Source: Streptomyces luomodiensis
GTDB lineage: Bacteria > Actinomycetota > Actinomycetes > Streptomycetales > Streptomycetaceae
NCBI RefSeq assembly: GCF_031679605.1
Contig: NZ_CP117522.1
Coordinates: 4,278,001-4,342,000 of the forward strand
Reading direction: 5' to 3'
DNA: 64,000 nt
Shown in pieces: positions 34,855 through 42,606 of this stretch. The translations under genes were made by a program, and so were the position numbers. The notes beneath the pieces were generated by a model, which ran no database searches, was not told the origin of the DNA, and was given only the letters and a program-made list of their open reading frames with translations. Each line of letters begins with the position of its first letter. Positions within the stretch are counted from its first letter, which is position 1.

Positions 34855-36053
34855 GCGCCCCGCCCGCCCCCGACGCGGGGCCGATATCGTCCGCGGCGGC
34901 GACGGCTCCCACGCCGACGCCGCCGCGCGCCCCCGACGACGCCCTGGAGAGATCCGCCGAGCAGACCGCCAAGGCGGCCGCACGCGGCGGCGGCCATCCG
35001 GTGCGGCTGCGCGCGCTGGACGGGCTGCGCCTGCTCGCCGCGCTCATGGTGGCCGCGTACCACTACGGCGGCCGCAGCGGCGAGATCAGCCAGGCCTGGG
35101 GCACCTCGCCCCGCGAGCAGTTCCCCACCCTCTCCGGCTACTTCGCCTACGGCTGCCTCGGCGTCCAGATCTTCTTCGTCATCAGCGGCTTCGTCATCTG
35201 CATGAGCGGATGGGGACGGCCGCTGCGCTCCTTCTTCGCCTCGCGCGTCTCCCGCCTCTACCCCGCCTACTGGGTCGCGATCATCCTGGTCACCGCCGTC
35301 TTCGCGCTCCCCTGGGTCGCCTACGAGGCGGTCTCGCCCAGCGACGCGCTGGTCAACCTGACCATGCTCCAGCAGCCGCTCGGCGCGCACCGGGTGCTGG
35401 GCGTGTGCTGGACCCTGTGGGCGGAGCTGCGCTTCTACGCCCTCTTCGCACTGTTCGTGGTGCTCCCGGGCGCCAGCCGGCACCGGGTGGTGCTGTTCTG
35501 CGCCGTCTGGACCCTGGGCGCGGCGTTCGCCGAGGCGGCGAACCTGCCGCTGCTGGACGTCGTCCTGATGCCCGAGTACGCCTCGTACTTCATCGGCGGC
35601 ATGGGCATCTACCTGCTCCACCGCTTCGGCCACGACGCCCTGGCCTGGGGCATCGTCGGGATCAGCTTCCTGATCGGCCAGCACTACGCGATCGGCGAAC
35701 TGTGGCACCCGGCGAACGTCAACGCCTTCTCCTACCGCTCGGCCACCGCCATCATCGCCATCGTCGCCTTCGGCTACCTGGCGGTCACCCTGATCGCGCT
35801 CGGCAAGCTCAACTGGGCGAACTGGCGCTGGCTGACCCTGGCGGGCGCGCTGACCTACCCGTTCTACCTGGTCCACGAGCATCTGGGCTGGGTGGTCGTG
35901 GGAGTGCTCCACCGCAAGCTGGGCATCCCGTCCTACGCGACGTTCGCCCTGACCGTGCTGCTGATGCTGGCCCTCGCCTGGGTGCTCTACCGCTTCGTCG
36001 AACAGCGGCTCACCCCAGTGATCAAACGCTCGCTGACCACGGTCCGGCTGTAG
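34851..36053 (+). CDS. Membrane acyltransferase (family 3, OafA/YrhL type)
   Basis: 400 aa: a 50-residue Pro/Ala-rich cytoplasmic tail then about ten membrane helices. RLRALDGLRLLAALMVAAYH carries the catalytic-type histidine of acyltransferase-3 proteins, and FFVISGFVI and SRLYPAYW are their conserved motifs. Likely O-acetylates or otherwise acylates the cluster's polymer. ATGA overlap with the preceding gene; last gene of this operon. Confidence 0.87.
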   Translation: MSAPPAPDAGPISSAAATAPTPTPPRAPDDALERSAEQTAKAAARGGGHPVRLRALDGLRLLAALMVAAYHYGGRSGEISQAWGTSPREQFPTLSGYFAYGCLGVQIFFVISGFVICMSGWGRPLRSFFASRVSRLYPAYWVAIILVTAVFALPWVAYEAVSPSDALVNLTMLQQPLGAHRVLGVCWTLWAELRFYALFALFVVLPGASRHRVVLFCAVWTLGAAFAEAANLPLLDVVLMPEYASYFIGGMGIYLLHRFGHDALAWGIVGISFLIGQHYAIGELWHPANVNAFSYRSATAIIAIVAFGYLAVTLIALGKLNWANWRWLTLAGALTYPFYLVHEHLGWVVVGVLHRKLGIPSYATFALTVLLMLALAWVLYRFVEQRLTPVIKRSLTTVRL

Positions 36054-36072
36054 GGCCGCCACACGCTCTCGC

Positions 36073-36112
36073 GGCTCCCCTCGCTGTTTCGCGGCTCGCG
36101 GCGAGGGGAGCC
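36073..36112 (+). terminator. Terminator of the plus-strand glycopolymer operon
   Basis: 12-bp perfect stem (36073-36084 with 36101-36112) and 16-nt loop, 20 nt after the acyltransferase stop. Confidence 0.85.
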
Positions 36113-36167
36113 CTACTCGTTTCGCTGGGACAGCGCCTGATCGATGACATGGCGGGCACAGCAAGAT

Positions 36168-36231
36168 CTTTACCCGACAACGCGAATATTGGCGATCCCG
36201 CATGGACGGCCAATGACCGCCCTCGTACCGT
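36168..36231 (+). promoter_or_regulatory. Upstream motif copy 1 and promoter of the XRE set
   Basis: CTTTACCCGAC, then ACG and AATAT (36168-36190); the same motif recurs at 37816-37837 with 19 of 22 bases equal. A -10-like TACCGT lies at 36226-36231, 35 nt after the motif; TGGACG is 17 nt further upstream as a weak -35. Likely operator of the XRE regulator encoded at 36981. Confidence 0.6.
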
Positions 36232-36276
36232 ATGGCCAGTCGGCCCGACCAGGGTCGCGAACGAGGGGGGTTCGGC

Positions 36277-36486
36277 ATGACACGGCAGGAACTGACCCGG
36301 CTCACCGGCAGCGGTAATGGGGAGTGCAGCCAAAACGACTGTCCCAACATCTACCGGGACGAGACTGACGGCGGGATCGTCGTGCAAGGCGACATCTACG
36401 AAGCGTTCCAGCCCCCGCCCGGTGAGGCACTGGTGAAGATCCACGAGCATGTCATGCGGGAGGCCATCCGTGCTCTTGGAGGGTGA
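36277..36486 (+). CDS. Small protein of an XRE/DUF6879 gene set
   Basis: 69 aa, soluble. SGNGECSQNDCPNIYRDETDGGIVVQGD (residues about 11-38, given here as description of a Cys pair followed by an acidic strand) resembles the short proteins that precede DUF6879 genes in actinomycetes. Strong GAGGGGGG ribosome-binding site. Overlaps the next gene by 17 nt. Role unknown; probable partner of the XRE regulator. Confidence 0.75.
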   Translation: MTRQELTRLTGSGNGECSQNDCPNIYRDETDGGIVVQGDIYEAFQPPPGEALVKIHEHVMREAIRALGG

Positions 36487-36991
36487 AGCGTGGCAGGCCA
36501 AATTCCGGGACTTCCGGAGCGAGGCATGGCGGCTTGAGACTCTGCCTGCCTACAAGGTCCCACAAGAAGAGGAAGAGATCCGGGCCTATCTGGCGGGTGA
36601 ACGTATCGATCCCCACGCACACTCCAACGAGTACACCGAGGATCTGAAGCGGGTACGTCGCGAAGGAAAGAGCAAGGGGCGCGTACACATCGTTACCCGC
36701 CCGCTCTCCACGTATCTCCGCTACGAGTTCATGTACTACAGGCCGCACGTATGGGCCGGCGAAGACATCAGAATCATGGACGTGACCGACCGGGAAAATC
36801 CCCTGGCCGGCGTTCAGGACTTCTGGATTTTCGACAAAAGAGAAGTCGTCCTCATGCACTACCAGGCGGACGGCACACAGATCAGCCGTGAAGTGCACGA
36901 GGGCGACGTGACGCCATACCTCGAATATCAGCGTATCGCTTTGGCCGAGTCGGTGCCCTTTGAGGAGTACGTGAAGGGTCTTGACGTTTGA
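36470..36991 (+). CDS. DUF6879-family protein
   Basis: 173 aa. Aromatic- and charge-rich fold with FRDFRSEAWRLETLPAYKVP near the start, YLRYEFMYYRPHVWAGEDIR in the middle and DFWIFDKREVVLMHY near residue 120, as in the DUF6879 family found beside XRE regulators in Streptomyces. GTG 36470 is chosen because GGGAGG lies 7 nt upstream. No catalytic motif; biochemical role is unknown. Confidence 0.75.
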   Translation: MLLEGEAWQAKFRDFRSEAWRLETLPAYKVPQEEEEIRAYLAGERIDPHAHSNEYTEDLKRVRREGKSKGRVHIVTRPLSTYLRYEFMYYRPHVWAGEDIRIMDVTDRENPLAGVQDFWIFDKREVVLMHYQADGTQISREVHEGDVTPYLEYQRIALAESVPFEEYVKGLDV

Positions 36992-37814
36992 GCCGGAAGA
37001 GCTGAGGCAGTCCAGAACGGACTTGGCCGACACGCTCAAGACCCTCCGCAAGCGGGCCGGGATCACACAGACCCGGCTCGCTCAGCGTTGCAATATGTCC
37101 CAGACGAAGATCAGCAATATCGAAGGAGCGAAGCTAACGCCGAGCCTTGTCGATGTAGAGCTGATTCTCCGCGCTCTGAAGGCACCGTCCGACCTCGCCT
37201 CCCAGGTGGCGGCCCTTGCTCGTACCGCAAACACCGAATGGCAAGACGTCTGGTCCCAGCGCCGCACCGGTCTGGAGAAGAAACAAAATGAACTTGCCGG
37301 GTTCGAACGTTCTTCTACAGAGTTTCGGTACTTCCTCCTGTCCATGGTGACTGGCCTGCTGGCGACCCCAGACTATGTGAGGGCAAGCCTCGCTCACATC
37401 TCAGGAGATCACAGCAAGGCGATCGCCAGGAAGCTGGAGCGGCAGTCGGTCCTGTACGACACGTCGAAGCGTTTCACGTTCATCCTGACCGAACAGGCCG
37501 TACGCTGGCCGTTCCTTCCTGCCCCTGCCATGGCTATGCAGATCGACCGACTGGCGTCGATCAGCCTGCTGCCGAACATTCGCCTCGGAGTCATCCCCTT
37601 CGACGCCCATGTCCCGGTGGGCCCGTTGAACACCTTCACCATCTATGACGCGCGAATCGCCACAGTTGAGACGCAGACGGGCGCGATGATTTTCCGGGAC
37701 CGTCGGGATGTGTCGGCGTACCTGGATGAGTTCGCAGCATATGAAGGATTCGCCTTGTTCGGGGAGAAGTGCAGAGAACGGCTGTCCGAATGGGCCAACC
37801 AGTGCCGCTCATGA
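36981..37814 (+). CDS. XRE-family regulator with DUF5753-type C-terminal domain
   Basis: 277 aa. Helix-turn-helix at residues about 17-70 (LRKRAGITQTRLAQRCNMSQTKISNIEG), then the DUF5753 domain (about 95-272) with YVRASLAH and IRLGVIPFDA. This is the WhiJ/AbaA-like architecture common in Streptomyces development and antibiotic control. The start is probably TTG 36981, overlapping the upstream gene by 11 nt with AAGGG just before it. Base composition is lower in GC than flanking core genes. Confidence 0.87.
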   Translation: MTFEPEELRQSRTDLADTLKTLRKRAGITQTRLAQRCNMSQTKISNIEGAKLTPSLVDVELILRALKAPSDLASQVAALARTANTEWQDVWSQRRTGLEKKQNELAGFERSSTEFRYFLLSMVTGLLATPDYVRASLAHISGDHSKAIARKLERQSVLYDTSKRFTFILTEQAVRWPFLPAPAMAMQIDRLASISLLPNIRLGVIPFDAHVPVGPLNTFTIYDARIATVETQTGAMIFRDRRDVSAYLDEFAAYEGFALFGEKCRERLSEWANQCRS

Positions 37815-37815
37815 C

Positions 37816-37869
37816 CTTTACCCGACTACGGAAATATCAATTGGTTCGCTCGGCATTCTTCTCTACCGT
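37816..37869 (+). promoter_or_regulatory. Upstream motif copy 2 and promoter of two small ORFs
   Basis: Second copy of the CTTTACCCGAC...AATAT motif (37816-37837), starting 2 nt after the XRE stop. Then TTGGTT (37841-37846), 17 nt, TACCGT (37864-37869), six bases and ATG 37876: a complete leaderless-type promoter. Confidence 0.6.
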
Positions 37870-37875
37870 GAGCTT

Positions 37876-38025
37876 ATGAGCTCCCGCCCCGGCGGTTGGA
37901 AACCCTGGACAGGTCGAGCAACCGGGGCGGGTGACCAAACCGCAGAGGAATCCCCTGCGGTCGCGGGCCATGTCCCCGACGGTACGGCGACATGGCCCAT
38001 CGCGAAAGAGGAGGCTGGTAGATGA
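37876..38025 (+). CDS. Small ORF, 49 aa
   Basis: 49 aa, MSSRPGGWKPWTGRATGAG then an acidic/polar half ending WPIAKEEAGR. Start lies 6 nt after a -10 (leaderless), stop overlaps the next ATG (ATGA). No family recognised. It follows a copy of the motif that precedes the XRE set, so the XRE regulator may control it. Codon usage looks coding but the size makes this uncertain. Confidence 0.55.
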   Translation: MSSRPGGWKPWTGRATGAGDQTAEESPAVAGHVPDGTATWPIAKEEAGR

Positions 38026-38207
38026 ACGCTGCGGCCGTCGACAGGTACGAGACGCGCACGCCCGACGCGGAAGGTTGGCGCGGAGTCCCGTTCAGGCACC
38101 CGCGTGACCTGATGACCGAGCAGGCCGACGGAGGAAAGCACGACGGAGGACCAATGCCTCCGGAGGCCCCCCGCGACCCAGCCCCGCAGGGAGGCGACGG
38201 CAAGTGA
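38022..38207 (+). CDS. Small ORF, 61 aa
   Basis: 61 aa, hydrophilic, with TRTPDAEGWRGVPFRHPRDL in the middle and a Pro/Gly/Asp-rich tail. No cysteines. GGAGG ribosome-binding site (AGAGGAGG) 8 nt upstream and ATGA coupling to the 49-aa ORF, so the pair is probably real. Function unknown. Confidence 0.6.
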   Translation: MNAAAVDRYETRTPDAEGWRGVPFRHPRDLMTEQADGGKHDGGPMPPEAPRDPAPQGGDGK

Positions 38208-38239
38208 ACCCCTGACATTCCCATGGCTTACTGAATCGG

Positions 38240-38277
38240 CCCCTGTCACCTGCTTCCCCCGTGGCAGATGGCAGGGG
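38240..38277. terminator. Candidate terminator between the small ORFs and the converging XRE gene
   Basis: Interrupted hairpin: CCCTG pairs with CAGGG and inner CTGC with GCAG around a C-rich loop, between converging genes. Confidence 0.45.
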
Positions 38278-38320
38278 GCCGCCTACCGGCCACACCTGCA
38301 CCGACACCGCAGGGGTACCG

Positions 38321-39097
38321 CTATCGCGGCGCGGACGATGGAGTCCCTGGAACGGGGACACCACCGGTCCACAACTCCTCCGCGTGTTCCGCGAAGCGAG
38401 AGAACATCCCCTCGTCACCATGGCGCCGCAGATGCATCAATGGCGAATCATGGCCCACGAGCCGCGCCAGATGTGGCGTGACGAGTGCCTCGTCGTCAAA
38501 GCGGAAGACCGACAGGGAGACGTGATTCATGGCATCCGCCGACGCGGAGAACCGCGCTTCCAGTCCCTGCACCTCACCTATCTTGGCGAGTTGCTCCAGG
38601 GTCATCCTGACGCGTGTGGAGACCGTCAGGGCAACGTCCTCGATGGCTTCCCGCTGTCGGGTCACCGCCCCCTCCGGATCGCCAAGCAGGAAGCGAACTC
38701 GGCAACCGCTCTCTGCCTTCCTCCGAAGGATTTCGGGAAGAGCAGGTACCTGTGTCCAGAGGAAGTAGGACGTGAAACCGGCGAAGAACAGGTCCTCGGT
38801 CGCCCCGGCGATCAGATCAGCCCAGACCGTTGAGGGACAGGCAGACCTGTATGCGTAAATGTGGACGAGTTCCCGGTCACCGCCGGTCTTCAGCCGGTCC
38901 CTCACAGCTTTCGGCCACAGCATCTCTGCGTCAACTCCCAACACCTCAGCGGCGTCTACCCGGTTCCTGGCGTGCGGGATGAGCTCTTCGTCCGCGATCC
39001 ATCGTTCAACGGTCTTGCTGGAGACACCCACCCGGATAGCGAGCTGTCTTGGTGACAGCCCAGAGGACTCGACAGCTGATCGTAAGGCTGAGTTCAA
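38321..39097 (-). CDS. XRE-type regulator with DUF5919-like C-terminal domain
   Basis: 258 aa from a TTG at 39097, preceded by GGGGGAG. Helix-turn-helix near residues 12-45 (GLSPRQLAIRVGVSSKTVERW) and a C-terminal half (about 90-240) with ELVHIYAYRSACPSTVWADLI and CRVRFLLGDPEG, resembling the phospholipase-D-like DUF5919 domain found after XRE helix-turn-helix in Streptomyces. Longer frames run into a block of upstream repeats and are rejected. Probably autoregulates through those repeats. Confidence 0.75.
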   Translation of the reverse strand: MNSALRSAVESSGLSPRQLAIRVGVSSKTVERWIADEELIPHARNRVDAAEVLGVDAEMLWPKAVRDRLKTGGDRELVHIYAYRSACPSTVWADLIAGATEDLFFAGFTSYFLWTQVPALPEILRRKAESGCRVRFLLGDPEGAVTRQREAIEDVALTVSTRVRMTLEQLAKIGEVQGLEARFSASADAMNHVSLSVFRFDDEALVTPHLARLVGHDSPLMHLRRHGDEGMFSRFAEHAEELWTGGVPVPGTPSSAPR

Positions 39098-39111
39098 AGC
39101 TCCCCCTGGGG

Positions 39112-39192
39112 ACGTTTGGGCGTTTTCAACGGTAGCGCCGATACGCCCCAGACGTCCTTGCCTTGGGCGGTAATACGTCCGCTTTGGGCGGT
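39112..39192 (-). repeat. Three direct repeats upstream of the DUF5919 regulator
   Basis: On the plus strand ACGTCC-n-TTGGGCGG occurs at 39152-39171 and 39175-39192 with a shorter ACGTTTGGGCGTT at 39112-39124. The copies straddle the promoter region of the minus-strand regulator, so they look like operator iterons. Confidence 0.55.
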
Positions 39193-39343
39193 CAGTCTTT
39201 GGCTGCAAAGACCCTGCGACCGTCCTCCTGGCCCAGTCCATGGCCACCAGTCTCTGAGGAGCTGATGACGTGATCTACCTGATCCGGTGCGTACTCGAAT
39301 GGGTGAAAGTAGTTTCGAACGGCGACTTCACGGGGGCGGCACA

Positions 39344-39688
39344 GTGACCCAGTCGAACGGCCTGCGGCTGCTGCCATGGTCCAGCCCCGAAGGCAAGCCG
39401 TGTTTCCTGGTTTCGGACGGCGATCACAGCGCGCTGAGCCGGCGGGCTGACGAAATCGAGGCCCTACAGCTCGCCATGGGCGCCGGACTCCTCTACCACG
39501 CCCGTGCGCTGTTGGGCGACCGGAAGGCGGACGCGCGAGAACTGCGTTTCCTGGCGGAGCGACTGTGTGAGGCGCTCCGTGATGTGCTGCGGGTCGCCGA
39601 GAGCAGGGGCGGGCGCCTGGCCGCCCCTGAAAGCGATGGGGGTGAGAGCCTCGGCGGCGCGCCTGAGAGCAACGAGGGCTCGGCATGA
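39344..39688 (+). CDS. Hypothetical protein, 114 aa
   Basis: Soluble, helical: LRLLPWSSPEGKPCFLVSDG at the start, then ALSRRADEIEALQLAMGAGLLYHARALLG and a helical ERLCEALRDVLRVAES. Start GTG 39344, chosen for GGGGGCGG upstream; the frame is open from 39287. Overlaps the next gene (ATGA). Similar short pairs occur beside XRE regulators in Streptomyces; no biochemical role known. Confidence 0.65.
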   Translation: MTQSNGLRLLPWSSPEGKPCFLVSDGDHSALSRRADEIEALQLAMGAGLLYHARALLGDRKADARELRFLAERLCEALRDVLRVAESRGGRLAAPESDGGESLGGAPESNEGSA

Positions 39689-39936
39689 CCAAGTGGGAGA
39701 TCGGGCCTGTGCCGGGGCGGGGGCTGTACCGCATGGCGGATGGGGAACTCGCACTGCCGCTACAGATCAGCAGCGATGGGCGGCATCGGGCCATCGCGCA
39801 ACTAGCGCTGACCCCCGCCGAGGCGGAGCAGCTGCACGCGGCCCTGTGCTACGCGCTCGGTGAGCAGCCCCCACCCACCGCCGCCCCTGAGTGCCGACAG
39901 CCGATCCGCTACCCGGGTGGCCGACAGCGGTACTGA
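39685..39936 (+). CDS. Hypothetical protein, 83 aa
   Basis: 83 aa starting in the stop of the preceding gene (ATGA). WEIGPVPGRGLYRMADGELALPLQISSDG then a short helix LTPAEAEQLHAALCYALGE. No recognised family. Coupled translation implies a joint role with the 114-aa protein. Confidence 0.62.
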   Translation: MTKWEIGPVPGRGLYRMADGELALPLQISSDGRHRAIAQLALTPAEAEQLHAALCYALGEQPPPTAAPECRQPIRYPGGRQRY

Positions 39937-40019
39937 TGCCGAAACAACCGCCTTGCTCCGGCGTTGTCGTCGGCAACAGCGAGGGCCCGCTCCCAAGGAG
40001 CCCGCTGACAGCGGCCGGG

Positions 40020-41477
40020 TCAGAGCCAGCGCGGCTCGTCGGCGCCCAGGCGGCCTGGCGGGCGGGCCCAGTCCGGCGGACCGTCCGGGAAAACGGTCGG
40101 GGAACCGGTCGGGAGGCCGATCGGGGAGCGGGCGTAGCGCAGCTTTCCGAGGTCGGAGGTGGTCTCCGCCAGCCAGGGCGCCGGGTCGTGGGCGGGGCCG
40201 TCCGCGCGGCGCCCCAGGGGGGCGGGGGCGATGCCCCGCATCAGCCAGGACGCGGTGCCCGCGAGGGAGAGCCGCAGATGGCGTCCGCCGCCGGTCTCCT
40301 GGCGTTCGGTCAGCGCTCGCAGCACCGCCGCCGCCAGCAGATAGCCGGTGCCGTGGTCGAGCGCCTGGGCGGGCAGCGCGCCGGGCCGGCCGTCGGTACC
40401 GGCACCGGCGTCCGCCTCGATCGCGGCGATCCCGGTCGCCGCCTGGACCAGGCTGTCGAAACCGCGCCGCCCGGCCCACGGCCCGGACCAGCCCCAGGCG
40501 CACAACTGGGCGACGATCAGCCCGGGGTGGCGCTCCAGCAGGGCGTCCGGGGCGAGGCCGAAGCGGTCCAGCGCACCGGGGCGGTAGCCGGTGACCACCA
40601 CATCGGCGTCGGCGAGCAGCGCGTCGACGGTACGGCGGCCCTCGGGCGCGGCGAGGTCGAGGGCGGTGGAACGCTTGCCGAAACCGGTGTCGGCGTGGGC
40701 GTCGGGGTCCTCGGGCAGCCGTGGGGAGTCCACGCGCAGGACGTCCGCGCCCAGCAGGGCCAGGGTGCGGGTGGCCACTGGTCCGGCGATGACCCGGGTC
40801 AGGTCGAGGACCCGCACCCCGCTCGCGGGCAGCACGCCGCTCGTGGGCCCGCTCGTGGGCAGTGGCGCCTCCGGGAGCGGGCGCGCGGCGCCCTCGCCGA
40901 TCCGCCGGGACTCGATCAACGGCAGCCCGGCCAGCGGGATCGCGCTCTCACCGGGCCGCGCCACGGCAACGGCCAGTCCGCCCGCCGCGTAGACGGTCTC
41001 CTGGACCGCGCGGGCCGGGCGGGCCGCGAGCGCCGCCGCGAGGTCGTCCGGCCCGCTGTCGGCGGACAGGCCGAGGGCGGTGAGCAGCCGGGCTCGGTGG
41101 TGCGGGTAGTTGGCGTGGGTGCGCACCCAGCCGTCGGCCGCGCGCCAGAAGCCGGACAGCGGGGCGAAGTTGGTGGGCCTGCGGCCGTCGATCCGCAGAT
41201 GCCGTTCGCTGACGAACGCCGTCGCGACGGCACCCTCGTCGACCCGTACCGCCGGAACCGCTCCGCCGGAGCGCCGCGCGCCCAGTTCGGCGGCGGCCAG
41301 CGAGCACACGCCCACGGTGGCGCGGGCCAGTTCCGCCACGGGCAGCCGGGCGGACAGTGCCCCGCTCACCGGGCGGTACGCCACCCTCTCCAGCAGCGCC
41401 GGATCACCGCCGAGGGCGGTCCAGGCGTGGGTGGTGGCCGCGTCCGGTGGTGCGTCGCTCGTGTCGCTCCTCGTCAT
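40020..41477 (-). CDS. CaiB/BaiF-family (class III) CoA transferase
   Basis: 485 aa. The C-terminal domain from about residue 180 has VRVLDLTRVIAGPVATRTLALLGADVLRV, DLAAPEGRR and WGWSGPWAGRRGFDSLVQAATG, the CoA-transferase III signature; a less conserved related half precedes it. Would move CoA between carboxylic acids. The catalytic Asp is probably in the LALLGADVLRVDSP to GFGKRSTALDL span. ATG 41477. No linked pathway gene is evident. Confidence 0.8.
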   Translation of the reverse strand: MTRSDTSDAPPDAATTHAWTALGGDPALLERVAYRPVSGALSARLPVAELARATVGVCSLAAAELGARRSGGAVPAVRVDEGAVATAFVSERHLRIDGRRPTNFAPLSGFWRAADGWVRTHANYPHHRARLLTALGLSADSGPDDLAAALAARPARAVQETVYAAGGLAVAVARPGESAIPLAGLPLIESRRIGEGAARPLPEAPLPTSGPTSGVLPASGVRVLDLTRVIAGPVATRTLALLGADVLRVDSPRLPEDPDAHADTGFGKRSTALDLAAPEGRRTVDALLADADVVVTGYRPGALDRFGLAPDALLERHPGLIVAQLCAWGWSGPWAGRRGFDSLVQAATGIAAIEADAGAGTDGRPGALPAQALDHGTGYLLAAAVLRALTERQETGGGRHLRLSLAGTASWLMRGIAPAPLGRRADGPAHDPAPWLAETTSDLGKLRYARSPIGLPTGSPTVFPDGPPDWARPPGRLGADEPRWL

Positions 41478-41517
41478 CCGCTCATTGTGCGCCGCGGCGC
41501 ACTGACGCGGCGGCGAG

Positions 41518-41561
41518 GGCCCCGCCCCCTCCTCCTGGTCGGGGACGGAGGGGGCGGGGCC
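41518..41561. terminator. Strong G/C hairpin upstream of the CoA transferase
   Basis: 13-bp perfect stem (41518-41530 with 41549-41561), 18-nt loop. Confidence 0.7.
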
Positions 41562-41581
41562 GGTGCGAGAGGGCGGCGGGC

Positions 41582-41710
41582 TTACGCGGCGCCTGCCCGG
41601 CGGTAGAGGCCGAGGGCCTCGTGCCCGAGAGCGTTGGACAACGTTGTCCGACGCTTGGTCGCCGGTAGGGTGCCACGGCTGCTCCGGCCTGCCAAGACAC
41701 CCGGCGCCAC
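41582..41710 (-). CDS. Tiny ORF or gene remnant beside the IS element
   Basis: 42 codons from GTG 41710 to TAA: MAPGVLAGRSSRGTLPATKR, then a helical, high-GC3 C-terminus ending GLYRRAGAA. The IS5-type element is inserted 4-5 bp before its start. It may be a real small gene now cut from its promoter, or chance. The same DNA contains GGACAACGTTGTCC, so a regulatory reading is equally possible. Confidence 0.3.
   Translation of the reverse strand: MAPGVLAGRSSRGTLPATKRRTTLSNALGHEALGLYRRAGAA
41636..41679 (+). promoter_or_regulatory. LacI-like palindrome and orphan promoter
   Basis: GGACAACGTTGTCC (41636-41649) is a perfect 14-bp palindrome of the LacI-operator type. It overlaps a -35 TTGTCC; TAGGGT follows after about 16-17 nt as a -10. 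Any plus-strand gene would begin beyond 41714, where the IS is inserted, so the promoter is now orphaned. Several 14-bp palindromes are expected by chance in 64 kb. Confidence 0.4.
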
Positions 41711-41725
41711 AACTAGGGTCCGTCT

Positions 41726-42250
41726 TCAAACGGATCTTGCCCAGAGCAGGAACGATGCGAGGGTGACCGCCGCTTCGTAGGAAGTGGCGGTCTTCTCGTA
41801 TCTGGTGGCGATCCCGCGGAAGCCCTTGAGCCGGTTGAAGCAGCGCTCGATCATGTTGCGCCGCCGGTAGGTCTCCCGGTCGAACCCTGGCGGTCGTCCG
41901 CCGTGGCCTCCGCGTCTCAGCCGGTGCCGTCGCTGGTCGGTCTTCTCGGGGATGGTGTGCGCGATGCCGCGTCTTCGCAGGTAGGCACGGAAGCCGCGGG
42001 AGCTGTAAGCCTTGTCTGCGATGACCTGGCCGGGCTTGCACCGAGGCCGGCCCAGGCCGGTGCGGGGAACACGGATCCGTTCCAGCAGAGGGCGTGCGCA
42101 GACACTGTCGTGGCGTTGGCCGGGCGTCACCAGGATCGCGAGCGGGCGGCCCTTGCCGTCGCAGGCGAGGTGAATCTTGGTCGTCAGCCCGCCTCGGGAT
42201 CGGCCGAGGGCGTGATCGTCCGGTTCGTCCTGCCGATGCCGCCCCCTTTT
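41726..42250 (-). CDS. Transposase, second ORF (frameshift-joined)
   Basis: C-terminal part of a DDE transposase: RGGLTTKIHLACDGKGRPL, VIADKAYSSRGFR (second catalytic Asp) and MIERCFNRLKGFRG (catalytic Glu). It lies in the -1 frame relative to the first ORF; the slip is likely at AAAAGGGGG (42242-42250), an A-AAA-G type site, to give one protein with all three acidic residues. The stop is inside the left inverted repeat. Confidence 0.85.
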   Translation of the reverse strand, partial: KRGRHRQDEPDDHALGRSRGGLTTKIHLACDGKGRPLAILVTPGQRHDSVCARPLLERIRVPRTGLGRPRCKPGQVIADKAYSSRGFRAYLRRRGIAHTIPEKTDQRRHRLRRGGHGGRPPGFDRETYRRRNMIERCFNRLKGFRGIATRYEKTATSYEAAVTLASFLLWARSV

Positions 42251-42606
42251 CGGCCGGTGGCGGCGGCGTGCTGGTGGGCGCGGACGATGGTGGAGTCGAT
42301 CTGGACGAGCCAGTCGATGTCGCCGGCCGCGTCGGCGTGGGCTTGGATCTGCTGCAGGGCCCGTGTGAAGACTCCGTCGAGGGCGTAGCGGCGGAAGCGG
42401 GTGTACACGGTCTTCCACGGCCCGTAGCGTTCCGGCAAGTCACGCCAGGAGATCCCGGTGCGGATCTTGTAGACCATCCCGTTGACGACCTGCCGGTCCT
42501 CCACGCGAGGACGCCCCGTCGCAGCCCGGGGTATCAGCGGAGCGAGTAACTCCCACTCCTGATCAGTGAGTTCATGACGACGTACCACGACACCATGATC
42601 TACCAC
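42184..42606 (-). CDS. Transposase, first ORF
   Basis: 140 aa. ELTDQEWELLAPLIP at the start is the IS5-family N-terminal signature; GISWRDLPERYGPWKTVYTRF follows, and WLVQIDSTIVRAHQ carries the first catalytic Asp. Stops shortly after the frameshift site, so on its own it is an N-terminal fragment that may repress transposition. Confidence 0.87.
   Translation of the reverse strand: MVDHGVVVRRHELTDQEWELLAPLIPRAATGRPRVEDRQVVNGMVYKIRTGISWRDLPERYGPWKTVYTRFRRYALDGVFTRALQQIQAHADAAGDIDWLVQIDSTIVRAHQHAAATGRKGGGIGRTNRTITPSADPEAG

Noticed and set aside
40020..42443. One 807-codon minus-strand ORF joining the IS and the CoA transferase
   Set aside because: The frame runs by chance from transposase DNA through the gap; the CoA transferase has its own ATG at 41477 and a terminator lies between.
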